From positions 1 to 5,535 of the forward strand of contig JAEOSY010000081.1 in NCBI GenBank assembly GCA_016840125.1: a stretch of 5,535 nt of DNA, written 5' to 3'. The notes beneath the pieces were generated by a model. That model made no database searches, had not been told where the DNA came from, and saw only the letters and a program-made list of their open reading frames with translations. Positions 1 through 5,454 of the stretch are shown in pieces. Numbering within the stretch: position 1 is the first letter of the stretch; every line of letters begins with the position of its first letter. The DNA is from Candidatus Helarchaeota archaeon (lineage in GTDB: Archaea > Asgardarchaeota > Lokiarchaeia > Helarchaeales > HEL-GB-A). Position numbers and translations under genes: made by a program.

Positions 1-858
1 ATTTAAATATTCTTCATCTAAATATTCCATTAAACTAAGGCTAAGTGGAATGAATATAGCTACAGCGGCTGTGTTTGACATAAACATAGAAAAGATTGCG
101 CTAAGAGCCATCATTGCAAAAATAATAAGCTTCGTATTAGCTGGGACAAGAGATAAGATGGTGACTGATAAGAAGGTATCTAATTTTACACGTTTCATTG
201 CTTCAGCCATGAGAAAACCAGCAAAAAACAAAATAATAATCGGGCTAAAGAACAAAGATAATGATCCCGTTGCAGTATCGATATCGAAAATGACAATAGC
301 TACTGGAACGAGTAATGCGCTTGCTGATAAAGGAATGATTTCAGTCATCCATAAAAACGAAACCATTAGGAGTAATCCCAGAGCTATATTGGAATATTTA
401 ATAATTTGAAACTCAAATAGGAAAACCTGATTTATGACTTCTTTGGGTGAAAATTTTTCCTTAAAATTACCTTTTGATATTGAAGCAACAAAATTATTTA
501 GTTTAAGATCCTCAGTAATATTTTCTGTATTATTAATGGTTACACTAAATGTGATTTTTTTTCCTACCTGACTAGAATATGATTCAAATGAATTTATAAT
601 AATTTGATAATTATTAGATGAATTAGATATAATAAGAGGTTTTTCTGGGACATAAATACTGGAATTTAGCTGGAAAACAAAATCAACTTGAGTACTTGAA
701 TCCTTGTATATAAAGGTAACAGTTCCCTTATAATTACCATCAGTCATTGTTGGGGGAGCCAATAAATAACCAAGAAAAAATAAGGAAAGTGCAGAAATAA
801 CAAAAATAATCTTTTTTCTGGTGATTTTGGTTTCTGGGTCACCTAACATCACAGACAT
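1..858 (-). CDS. DASS/SLC13-family sodium:anion symporter with extracytoplasmic insert (N-terminal part, runs off left edge)
   Basis: This frame is open for 286 codons from an ATG at 858 to the window edge, so the C-terminal half is missing. The next in-frame codons upstream end in a TAA at 880-882, and this ATG is the first possible start. After a basic N-terminus comes TM1 (about residues 16-36, ending LLAPP), then a soluble beta-rich stretch (about 39-148). The DASS core resumes with a helix ending WMTEIIPLSASALLVP (170-185), a membrane segment at 206-220, and MSNTAAVAIFIPL with the SNT signature at 261-263. In DASS proteins such as VcINDY, the first SNT motif in hairpin HP1 binds sodium and the carboxylate or sulfate substrate. 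VcINDY has SNT near residue 150, so the roughly 110-residue shift equals the insert. The likely role is Na+-coupled uptake of a di/tricarboxylate or sulfate-like anion at the cytoplasmic membrane; the substrate is not determinable. Family call is strong; the function of the insert is unknown. Confidence 0.85.
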   Translation of the reverse strand, partial: MSVMLGDPETKITRKKIIFVISALSLFFLGYLLAPPTMTDGNYKGTVTFIYKDSSTQVDFVFQLNSSIYVPEKPLIISNSSNNYQIIINSFESYSSQVGKKITFSVTINNTENITEDLKLNNFVASISKGNFKEKFSPKEVINQVFLFEFQIIKYSNIALGLLLMVSFLWMTEIIPLSASALLVPVAIVIFDIDTATGSLSLFFSPIIILFFAGFLMAEAMKRVKLDTFLSVTILSLVPANTKLIIFAMMALSAIFSMFMSNTAAVAIFIPLSLSLMEYLDEEYLN

Positions 859-880
859 CCAAGAACCTTCACAAAAATCT

Positions 881-891
881 TATATTTTAAA
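881..891 (-). promoter_or_regulatory. TATA box of the symporter gene
   Basis: The minus strand reads TTTAAAATATA here, centred 28 nt before the ATG at 858. That is the usual archaeal TATA-to-start distance, so transcription would begin at or next to the ATG and the mRNA would be leaderless. No convincing Shine-Dalgarno sequence precedes the ATG, which agrees. This is inferred from spacing and composition only. Confidence 0.5.
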
Positions 892-930
892 TATTCTTGA
901 AAAGCGTTACAACTTTCTCTCAAGCGATAA

Positions 931-940
931 TTAGGCCTAA
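931..940. repeat. 10-bp perfect palindrome upstream of the symporter promoter
   Basis: TTAGGCCTAA is perfectly self-complementary and lies about 40 bp upstream of the symporter TATA box. Two copies of AAGCG flank the interval between it and the TATA box (902-906 and 922-926). It could be a regulator site, but a 10-bp palindrome can also arise by chance. The rest of the 859-1113 spacer shows no gene. Confidence 0.25.
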
Positions 941-1055
941 ATTGCATCTTTTGCTTCAGCGTACCCAAAAAATCAGCCTTTCAATTGTTATATTTCAGAA
1001 AACCTAAAATTATTAACTGAATTTAGATTAATACCGATTTTAGGAAATAATAGGA

Positions 1056-1070
1056 GTAGTGGAGAACTAC
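1056..1070. repeat. Small inverted repeat beyond the permease gene
   Basis: GTAGT at 1056-1060 and ACTAC at 1066-1070 form a 5-bp stem with a 5-nt loop, just past the pyrimidine tract that follows the permease. It may sit at the 3' end of the ABC operon transcript. It is short, and the functional case is weak. Confidence 0.2.
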
Positions 1071-1082
1071 AAATTCAAATTT

Positions 1083-1110
1083 AAGAAAAAAGAAAAAGGA
1101 GAAAGAAAGA
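1083..1110 (-). terminator. Polypyrimidine (T-rich) terminator of the ABC operon
   Basis: Three bases after the permease stop codon the transcript strand enters 28 uninterrupted pyrimidines, mostly T with runs of five and six. Archaeal polymerase terminates at such U-rich tracts without needing a hairpin. No strong stem precedes it. Confidence 0.6.
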
Positions 1111-1113
1111 CTC

Positions 1114-2826
1114 TTAGGCGATGAAATCCTGTTTAGTAATCCGTTTCTTCAATGTAAACCAAAATAATACCAGACATATAACAGATCCAATTAGGGCGGG
1201 AGGAAGGAAATCAAAGAAAGTTATTTGGCCTAGGAATACACCTATAAAATCAAAATAACCAAAGGGGGAAAGATAAATTAGTGATTGGAAATTAAGAGTG
1301 AAGCCAATAAGAAGGATCATTATTGCAATGAAGAAACTGATAGTTATGGTCATTAGTGCATTTTTTTGATGAAATACCAGGGTCAAAGAGACAAAGAAAA
1401 TGAAAATGATACAATATGCCCATGTAGCAGCCACATAACCCAAGATTGTCGGTTCTATGTCTGTATATACACCGAAAAAGACTTCTGCACCAAGAATACT
1501 TGCTAAACTTCCTAGAAATAATAATATAATGTAAAATAATCCACTTAAAGTACGAGTAAAGTATATTTTTTCTGCGGTTTGTGGGAGGATCCATGTAGTC
1601 TCTGAATATCCATTTTTATAATCTCGGGTAGAAATATCATACACAAGATAGAGAAGAAAGGGACCAAAAGACATCCAACCAAAAGCTAATACCTCAATAG
1701 TAATCAAATATGCAAGATTATTCATTGAAGGATCATAACGGTAATTAAACATGGCTGAATTGATCATTGGTTGATCTAAACTAGCTAAAACCGAAGCAAT
1801 ACCCGTTTCACCACTCTGAACATAAATCAAAACCATATATGATGAAATAGTCATAATGAAAACAAGAAATATCACAAATAATCCGGAGTTAGAATGGAGT
1901 TGATCGCGGAATGCTGGATTTTTCCATCCAAGTCTCGAGATCAACGCATCTAAAGGCTTTTTAACAACTAAAATCCTGTCCCGTGTACTCGTTGATATCT
2001 GTTCTTTTTCTTTAACTTCAGTAAAAGTGTATATACCTCCTTCTAAGAAATCTTTTCGATCAAGAATGAAAACGGTAAGAAAAATTAGAAAGAAGATTAA
2101 TACTAAAGTAATGGCTATAAATTGCTCGTTCCAAGTTCCTAAAAAACTATGAACGGTAATTTCTGCCTGAGAATAAAGGCTGATTTGTCTTAGAATATCA
2201 AATTCTGGAATAGCTCGCGTTTGATCAATCAAAAATGAAAAAATAAAATATCCTCCTCCAATTTTGATTCCAGCGGCCTTAGAGAAGTTTAAGGAAGAAC
2301 CAAAAGCTGTCAAAAAGAGAATAAATCCTGCTAAAATTAGAGCTAGCACAAATCCTATTGTAAGATTTCTCACACTTTCTAAGGTTTGATTAAGATAAGC
2401 ATGAATTATTGCTATGATGTAAGCTGGAAGAATACCTAGGATGAGGAGGAAAGAAGCTAAAATTGAATTCTCAAAATAAAATTTTACTGTAGATTTCGGT
2501 GTACTAAAGAGATATTCTTTTCCTTCTTTTTCCTTAAAAGGGAGAATATTAGTCCCAAGAAAAACGGCTAAAATTGGTAAGAAAATAGTTAAAGACATGT
2601 TTACCATTAACAGAAGCCAGAAATGATATCCAGGATTATCTAATGTAAGTGTGCCTAATACACTTAGATAACTAACGTAAGTTTCAAGATTTTCCTCACC
2701 TGGATACATTGAACCATTAACAGCTACCCCTATGGTTAAAAAAGAAACAATTATGATTAGAAAAGTTCGATAACGATAAAGGTGGAAATAAAAACGACGA
2801 ATCCAATTTACTGGTGTAACTGACAT
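1114..2826 (-). CDS. ABC-2 type transporter permease, 12 TM, internally duplicated
   Basis: This 570-residue integral membrane protein is encoded directly after the ABC ATPase and is almost certainly its partner. About twelve hydrophobic segments are visible: roughly 21-38, 69-92, 121-144, 156-176, 188-203, 236-256, 313-337, 373-397, 424-449, 461-485, 489-511 and 543-560. A cytoplasmic linker at about 257-310 divides them into two groups of six. Each half has the same cytoplasmic motif after its second helix: YLFSTPKSTVKFYF (105-118) and TWILPQTAEKIYF (411-423), with K-x-Y-F at an offset of 305. ABC-2 exporters normally pair two six-helix subunits; here one chain supplies both. The ATG at 2826 was chosen because AGGAGG lies 7 nt upstream; a TTG at 2829 is possible but too close to that site. 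The substrate is unknown, and export of a lipid, peptide or drug-like compound is possible. Confidence 0.85.
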   Translation of the reverse strand: MSVTPVNWIRRFYFHLYRYRTFLIIIVSFLTIGVAVNGSMYPGEENLETYVSYLSVLGTLTLDNPGYHFWLLLMVNMSLTIFLPILAVFLGTNILPFKEKEGKEYLFSTPKSTVKFYFENSILASFLLILGILPAYIIAIIHAYLNQTLESVRNLTIGFVLALILAGFILFLTAFGSSLNFSKAAGIKIGGGYFIFSFLIDQTRAIPEFDILRQISLYSQAEITVHSFLGTWNEQFIAITLVLIFFLIFLTVFILDRKDFLEGGIYTFTEVKEKEQISTSTRDRILVVKKPLDALISRLGWKNPAFRDQLHSNSGLFVIFLVFIMTISSYMVLIYVQSGETGIASVLASLDQPMINSAMFNYRYDPSMNNLAYLITIEVLAFGWMSFGPFLLYLVYDISTRDYKNGYSETTWILPQTAEKIYFTRTLSGLFYIILLFLGSLASILGAEVFFGVYTDIEPTILGYVAATWAYCIIFIFFVSLTLVFHQKNALMTITISFFIAIMILLIGFTLNFQSLIYLSPFGYFDFIGVFLGQITFFDFLPPALIGSVICLVLFWFTLKKRITKQDFIA

Positions 2827-2833
2827 CAAAAGG

Positions 2834-2839
2834 CCTCCT
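2834..2839 (-). promoter_or_regulatory. Strong ribosome binding site overlapping the ATPase stop codon
   Basis: The minus strand reads AGGAGG 7 nt before the permease ATG. Its first two bases are the AG of the ATPase TAG stop (2838-2840). A ribosome ending the ATPase would sit on the site that starts the permease, suggesting translational coupling and matched subunit amounts. It favours the ATG at 2826 over the TTG at 2829. Confidence 0.75.
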
Positions 2840-3725
2840 AACTTCCATAGAATTGTAGAAAATACGTTTCAAGACTTGCAGGAGGGTAAGATAATTCAAT
2901 TGGATCCATAGGGAGAAGAATATTCAAGAAATTTCGTATTGAATCTTCCTTTTTAACCAAAAGCTTGATTTTATTATCCTTAAATTCGATCATATTATCA
3001 GCTAAGGTTGAAAGCCGTTCTTGGTCTGGTTGGAGCAAAGTTACTTCCAAAACACGAGCAACTTCCTTATTTAAACTCTCCACATCAAGGATATTTACTA
3101 GCTGGCCCTCTTTAACAATTCCTACCCGATCAGATATACGTTGAACCTCATCTAAGTTATGAGAACTGAAAAAAACTGTTTTATTTCGTTCTCGTGCATC
3201 AAGTAATAAATTATGAACTTCTTGTTGAAGTAACGGATCTAATCCACTAGTTGGTTCATCCAGAAGTAGAATTTCTGGATCATGCATCATTCCAGCAATT
3301 ACCGCTACTTTCTGTTTATTACCCCTTGAAAGTTCTTTAATTCGACGTTTTACAGGTAAATTGAAACGATCGATTAAATCATCTCTTAGGGGGCTGGCAA
3401 TTCCACGCATACTTTCAATATAATCAAGAAAATCTTGGGCAATATAATTTTCAGGAAGGTTAATCCCTTCAGGTATATACCCCATCTTCTTGCGTAGTTC
3501 AGGATTGGAACGTGAAAGAAGTTGACCATCTAGGGTGATTTGCCCTTTCGATGGCAGAAGAATACCCATTACACATCGAAGAGTTGTTGTTTTCCCTGCC
3601 CCATTGGGGCCTAAGAACCCAAATATCTCTCCATTCATTATTTCTAAATTTAAATCCTCTATCCCGCGTATTGAACCATAAAATTTAGTTAATCCATCAA
3701 TTTTGAGTTTTATCTGAGATTTCAT
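2838..3725 (-). CDS. ABC-2 type transporter ATP-binding protein
   Basis: This 295-residue ATPase powers the permease encoded 11 nt downstream. Walker A is GPNGAGKTT (39-47). The Q-loop region reads GYIPEG (82-87), with Glu in place of the usual Gln, a variant often seen in ABC-2 exporters. The signature is LSRGNKQK (132-139) instead of LSGGQ. Walker B with the catalytic Glu is ILLLDEPTSGLDP (152-164, D156/E157), and the switch His is H189 in SSHNLDE. A C-terminal accessory domain of about 85 residues (211-295), ending LETYFLQFYGS, resembles the tail of many bacterial and archaeal drug or antibiotic ABC-2 ATPases. The start is supported by GGAAAGGA at 3732-3739, 6 nt before the ATG. All catalytic residues are present, so the protein should be active, bound to the cytoplasmic face of the permease. 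The operon promoter is the divergent region upstream. Confidence 0.93.
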   Translation of the reverse strand: MKSQIKLKIDGLTKFYGSIRGIEDLNLEIMNGEIFGFLGPNGAGKTTTLRCVMGILLPSKGQITLDGQLLSRSNPELRKKMGYIPEGINLPENYIAQDFLDYIESMRGIASPLRDDLIDRFNLPVKRRIKELSRGNKQKVAVIAGMMHDPEILLLDEPTSGLDPLLQQEVHNLLLDARERNKTVFFSSHNLDEVQRISDRVGIVKEGQLVNILDVESLNKEVARVLEVTLLQPDQERLSTLADNMIEFKDNKIKLLVKKEDSIRNFLNILLPMDPIELSYPPASLETYFLQFYGS

Positions 3726-3743
3726 ATCTAATCCTTTCCATTA

Positions 3744-3771
3744 ATTGCACTATTTGCGTCACTGGTGCAAT
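3744..3771. promoter_or_regulatory. Candidate operator 1: 7-bp inverted repeat at the ABC operon start
   Basis: ATTGCAC (3744-3750) and GTGCAAT (3765-3771) are exact inverted copies separated by 14 bp, so their centres are 21 bp or two DNA turns apart. The repeat lies in the predicted 5' leader of the ATPase mRNA, just downstream of the predicted transcription start. That fits binding of a dimeric winged-helix regulator on one DNA face. The GbsR/MarR-type protein encoded at 3951-4439 is the obvious candidate, by position only. Confidence 0.5.
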
Positions 3772-3780
3772 GATTTGCGT
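3752..3780. repeat. Direct repeat ATTTGCGT with 21-bp period
   Basis: ATTTGCGT occurs at 3752-3759 and again at 3773-3780. The copies are 21 bp apart, which is two helical turns, so both face the same side of the DNA. The first copy lies within the spacer of operator 1 and the second begins just before operator 2, so the repeat links the two palindromes. It may mark tandem binding of two regulator dimers. Confidence 0.45.
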
Positions 3781-3796
3781 TTCATTGAAATGCAAA
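3774..3796. promoter_or_regulatory. Candidate operator 2: 23-bp near-perfect palindrome between TATA box and transcription start
   Basis: The outer arms are TTTGC (3774-3778) and GCAAA (3792-3796). The inner arms are TTTCA (3780-3784) and TGAAA (3786-3790) around a central T. Only the pair 3779/3791 is mismatched. The element begins 4 bp downstream of the operon TATA box on the minus strand and extends to the predicted transcription start near 3778. A protein bound here would block polymerase recruitment, the standard mode of archaeal repression. It shares the TTGC/GCAA core with operator 1. Confidence 0.6.
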
Positions 3797-3800
3797 ATAG

Positions 3801-3808
3801 ATATATAA
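3801..3808 (-). promoter_or_regulatory. TATA box of the ABC transporter operon
   Basis: The minus strand reads TTATATAT, preceded by the purine-rich GAGGATAATC as a possible BRE. Transcription would start near 3778, giving a leader of about 50 nt that carries the Shine-Dalgarno site of the ATPase gene. The operon therefore appears leadered, unlike the symporter gene. Predicted from sequence only. Confidence 0.55.
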
Positions 3809-3824
3809 GATTATCCTCTAAGGT

Positions 3825-3858
3825 AAATACTAAATCTAGTGAACAAATACTAATTAGT
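3825..3858. repeat. Paired ACTA..TAGT elements between the divergent promoters
   Basis: AAATACTAA occurs at 3825-3833 and 3845-3853, 20 bp apart. Each copy opens an inverted repeat: ACTA-AATC-TAGT (3829-3840) and the perfect palindrome ACTAATTAGT (3849-3858). They lie upstream of the operon TATA box and upstream of the regulator gene, a position suited to an activator or to a second regulator acting on both promoters. The motif differs from operators 1 and 2. Confidence 0.4.
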
Positions 3859-3899
3859 TAGAGAAATATTCAGATAATACGGCTTTTAGGATGTGACTA

Positions 3900-3917
3900 T
3901 TTATTTTAGAATATATA
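3900..3917 (+). promoter_or_regulatory. Possible TATA region of the regulator gene
   Basis: This A/T-only stretch apart from one G ends in AATATATA (3910-3917). A start near 3940 would suit translation from the TTG at 3951. However, the same bases are in frame with protein-like codons of the regulator, so either the promoter or the longer reading frame is misread here. It is a weak call. Confidence 0.3.
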
Positions 3918-3950
3918 GAACTTTCAGTACATGAGCGTAAGTTTGTTAAA

Positions 3951-4439
3951 TTGTATGGAGACCTATTTTATATCAACAATAAGGCAAAAAACTATGGAAT
4001 GATATTTGCTTTACTTCTCCTAAAAGCTAATGAACCAAGAAAAGGATTATCTCAAGAGCAAATAGTAGATTGTTTAATAGGGAATGAAATTGTCTCTCAA
4101 ATTTCAAGAAGTACAGTTTCAAGAACCCTAAAATCCCTTAATAAAGGGTACTTTTGTGATTTCGAAGGAGATAACGTCCGTGAAAAACGGAAGTACTTCA
4201 CAAAGCGAAGAATTAAAGATTTATCCGTGGGAAGGCTGAAGCACAATATCCAAGATGGAGAACTTATTATTCAAAAATTGTCTAATCTAATAATGGAAAT
4301 TCCAGAGATAGACAAAAAAGTCGAAAAAAATTCCAACCTGATTGGATTAGTAGAAGAAATCATATTGATTTTTGAAATCGTCAACGAATTATACGAGGAA
4401 ATGCTAATAAAAACACAAGAACGAATTAAAGACGTATAG
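3951..4439 (+). CDS. GbsR/MarR-type winged-helix transcriptional regulator (start uncertain)
   Basis: From the TTG at 3951 this gives 162 residues, a normal size for the group. Helix 1 (about 2-24, YGDLF...YGMIFALLLL) is followed by HTH helices at LSQEQIVDCL (33-42) and SRSTVSRTLKSLN (52-64), the recognition helix. A charged wing follows (67-85). The acidic/leucine-rich C-terminal region (95-160) looks like a dimerising helical bundle. It should bind DNA as a dimer, and its divergence from the ABC operon across a palindrome-rich region suggests it represses that operon. No Shine-Dalgarno site precedes the TTG. The same frame stays open back to a TGA at 3894, reading ...VHERKFVKLYGDLF, which looks like the missing front of helix 1 but has no ATG, GTG or TTG upstream of 3951. 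The gene ends with tandem TAG-TGA stops, 17 nt from the convergent hydrolase gene, with no terminator visible between. Family call is good; the 5' end is not settled. Confidence 0.75.
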   Translation: MYGDLFYINNKAKNYGMIFALLLLKANEPRKGLSQEQIVDCLIGNEIVSQISRSTVSRTLKSLNKGYFCDFEGDNVREKRKYFTKRRIKDLSVGRLKHNIQDGELIIQKLSNLIMEIPEIDKKVEKNSNLIGLVEEIILIFEIVNELYEEMLIKTQERIKDV

Positions 4440-4456
4440 TGAATCAAACGACCCCT

Positions 4457-5263
4457 TTACCCTAAACATTCCTGTAAAGCATCAATTAATCCCTGAAGGT
4501 TATCTATAAACATAAAATGGCCAGAATTAGGGATAATAATTGGTTTTACTCCATATTTTCGTAATTCCTCTGGATCAGGAGTATCGGGGGTAGGTTTCTT
4601 TGCTCCTTGGGGAAAATTCTGATCCCCAAATAGGAAGAAGCGTGGAATAGGCAAATTATAAAATTTCTGATGGAAAGTATCAGGAAGGGTCACTAGTGAG
4701 ACCGCACTCCGATAGATCCCACACGAATCAGCATCTTTCCAGGAGGCAAGGATCGATGTACTAATTGGATTCCCTTTCTTAGCTTGATTACGTAAATTTT
4801 TGATATAATTAGGGAATTCAATATTAATCCAATCCTGTTCAGAAAAGCTGGTAACCCACTTGGTGCCGTCTCCTCCGCCAGGATAAAGATTACTCTCAGC
4901 GATTGCTAATTTGGTCACTAAATCAGACCGAAGATACGCTAGGTAAATTGCAACAGTCCCACCCATACTATGACCAAATATTTTACAAGAGGAGATTTGT
5001 TCGTGATTTAGAATTTTCATAACTACGTTAGCGTGGGATTCCATGTCATGATCAAAACCAGTGGGAGAGTCACTCATCCCACACCCGAAGTAATCGACCA
5101 AGATAGATCGGTACCGCGAAAATAACGGATGAGAAACAATTTCAGCGAAAAGAGGCATCGCAGGAGAATTCAGACCGGGAAGATACAGAAGAATATCTTC
5201 ACTCTCACCGAGATCATAATAGCTAACCAATGCATCATATTCTTCGATGAAAAGGGATTTCAT
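4457..5263 (-). CDS. Alpha/beta-hydrolase fold protein
   Basis: Counting from the ATG at 5263 this is a 268-residue soluble enzyme, the usual length for single-domain alpha/beta hydrolases. The oxyanion loop is LPGLNSP (28-34). The strand before the elbow reads SILVDYFGCGMSDSP (53-67). The nucleophile elbow is GHSMGG (97-102) with Ser99. The probable acid is D214 in LFGDQN, and the catalytic base is H249 in NSGHFMFID. A cap region lies at about 124-200 and follows ESNLYPGGG. A proline-rich loop (PTPDTPDPEE, about 224-233) follows the acid. The complete triad suggests an active esterase, lipase or related hydrolase; the substrate cannot be read. No signal peptide is seen, so it is cytosolic. 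A GTG at 5278 adds MFLFF and has AAAGGA 5 nt upstream. The ATG was preferred because a TATA-like box lies about 28 nt before it. A terminator upstream suggests the gene is transcribed alone. Confidence 0.88.
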   Translation of the reverse strand: MKSLFIEEYDALVSYYDLGESEDILLYLPGLNSPAMPLFAEIVSHPLFSRYRSILVDYFGCGMSDSPTGFDHDMESHANVVMKILNHEQISSCKIFGHSMGGTVAIYLAYLRSDLVTKLAIAESNLYPGGGDGTKWVTSFSEQDWINIEFPNYIKNLRNQAKKGNPISTSILASWKDADSCGIYRSAVSLVTLPDTFHQKFYNLPIPRFFLFGDQNFPQGAKKPTPDTPDPEELRKYGVKPIIIPNSGHFMFIDNLQGLIDALQECLG

Positions 5264-5286
5264 GAAAAAAAGAAACACGAGATTCC

Positions 5287-5296
5287 TTTAATATTT
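5287..5296 (-). promoter_or_regulatory. Possible TATA box of the hydrolase gene
   Basis: The minus strand reads AAATATTAAA, centred about 28 nt before the ATG at 5263, the same distance as in the symporter gene. This implies a leaderless mRNA beginning at that ATG. The last three A bases also form part of AAAGGA, which could instead act as a ribosome site for the GTG at 5278. The two readings exclude each other. Confidence 0.4.
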
Positions 5297-5402
5297 TTGG
5301 TGGGATCTCTCTATCAAACGGGAGTAACTAGGTTTCTTAGGATGACTATGCAGAATCAAACTATTCAAGATAAGAAATGGAAAAATTAAATGCTGATAAT
5401 GA

Positions 5403-5454
5403 GGAAAAAAAGGAAAAATTTAGGGAAGGAGAGGGGGAGAAATGATCCCCCTCT
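5403..5454 (-). terminator. Hairpin plus T-tract terminator overlapping a stop codon
   Basis: AGAGGGGGA (5430-5438) pairs with TCCCCCTCT (5446-5454) in a perfect 9-bp, GC-rich stem with a 7-nt loop. Read on the minus strand, it begins inside the TAG stop (5453-5455) of the upstream gene. Pyrimidine-rich sequence follows, with runs of five and seven T. It should end transcription before the hydrolase promoter, separating the two genes. The rest of the 5279-5402 spacer shows no gene. Confidence 0.65.

Noticed and set aside
50..409. Plus-strand open frame of 119 codons
   Set aside because: It lies wholly antisense to the symporter gene, whose minus-strand translation shows DASS motifs. The plus-strand product has no recognisable pattern.
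859..1113. Possible small gene or RNA in the spacer between symporter and permease
   Set aside because: No open frame with start signals, no tRNA-like fold and no strong stem were seen; the promoter and terminator explain the spacer.
1292..1594. Minus-strand open frame of 100 codons
   Set aside because: It is an alternative frame inside the permease gene, rich in Cys, His and Ser from shifted hydrophobic codons.
2717..2899. Minus-strand open frame of 60 codons across the ATPase-permease junction
   Set aside because: It overlaps both well-supported genes in another frame and has no ribosome site or family resemblance.
3894..3896. TGA at codon 2 read as selenocysteine or tryptophan
   Set aside because: No SECIS-like structure was evident, and no other gene in the window contains an in-frame TGA, so recoding has no independent support.
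3931..4002. ATG-initiated short frame overlapping the regulator start
   Set aside because: It encodes only 23 residues before a stop and has no ribosome site. It is noted only as a possible remnant if a base is missing at the regulator start.
5129..5389. Plus-strand open frame of 86 codons
   Set aside because: Its first half is antisense to the hydrolase N-terminus, and its second half crosses the hydrolase promoter. The composition is Lys/Ile-rich without domain signs.
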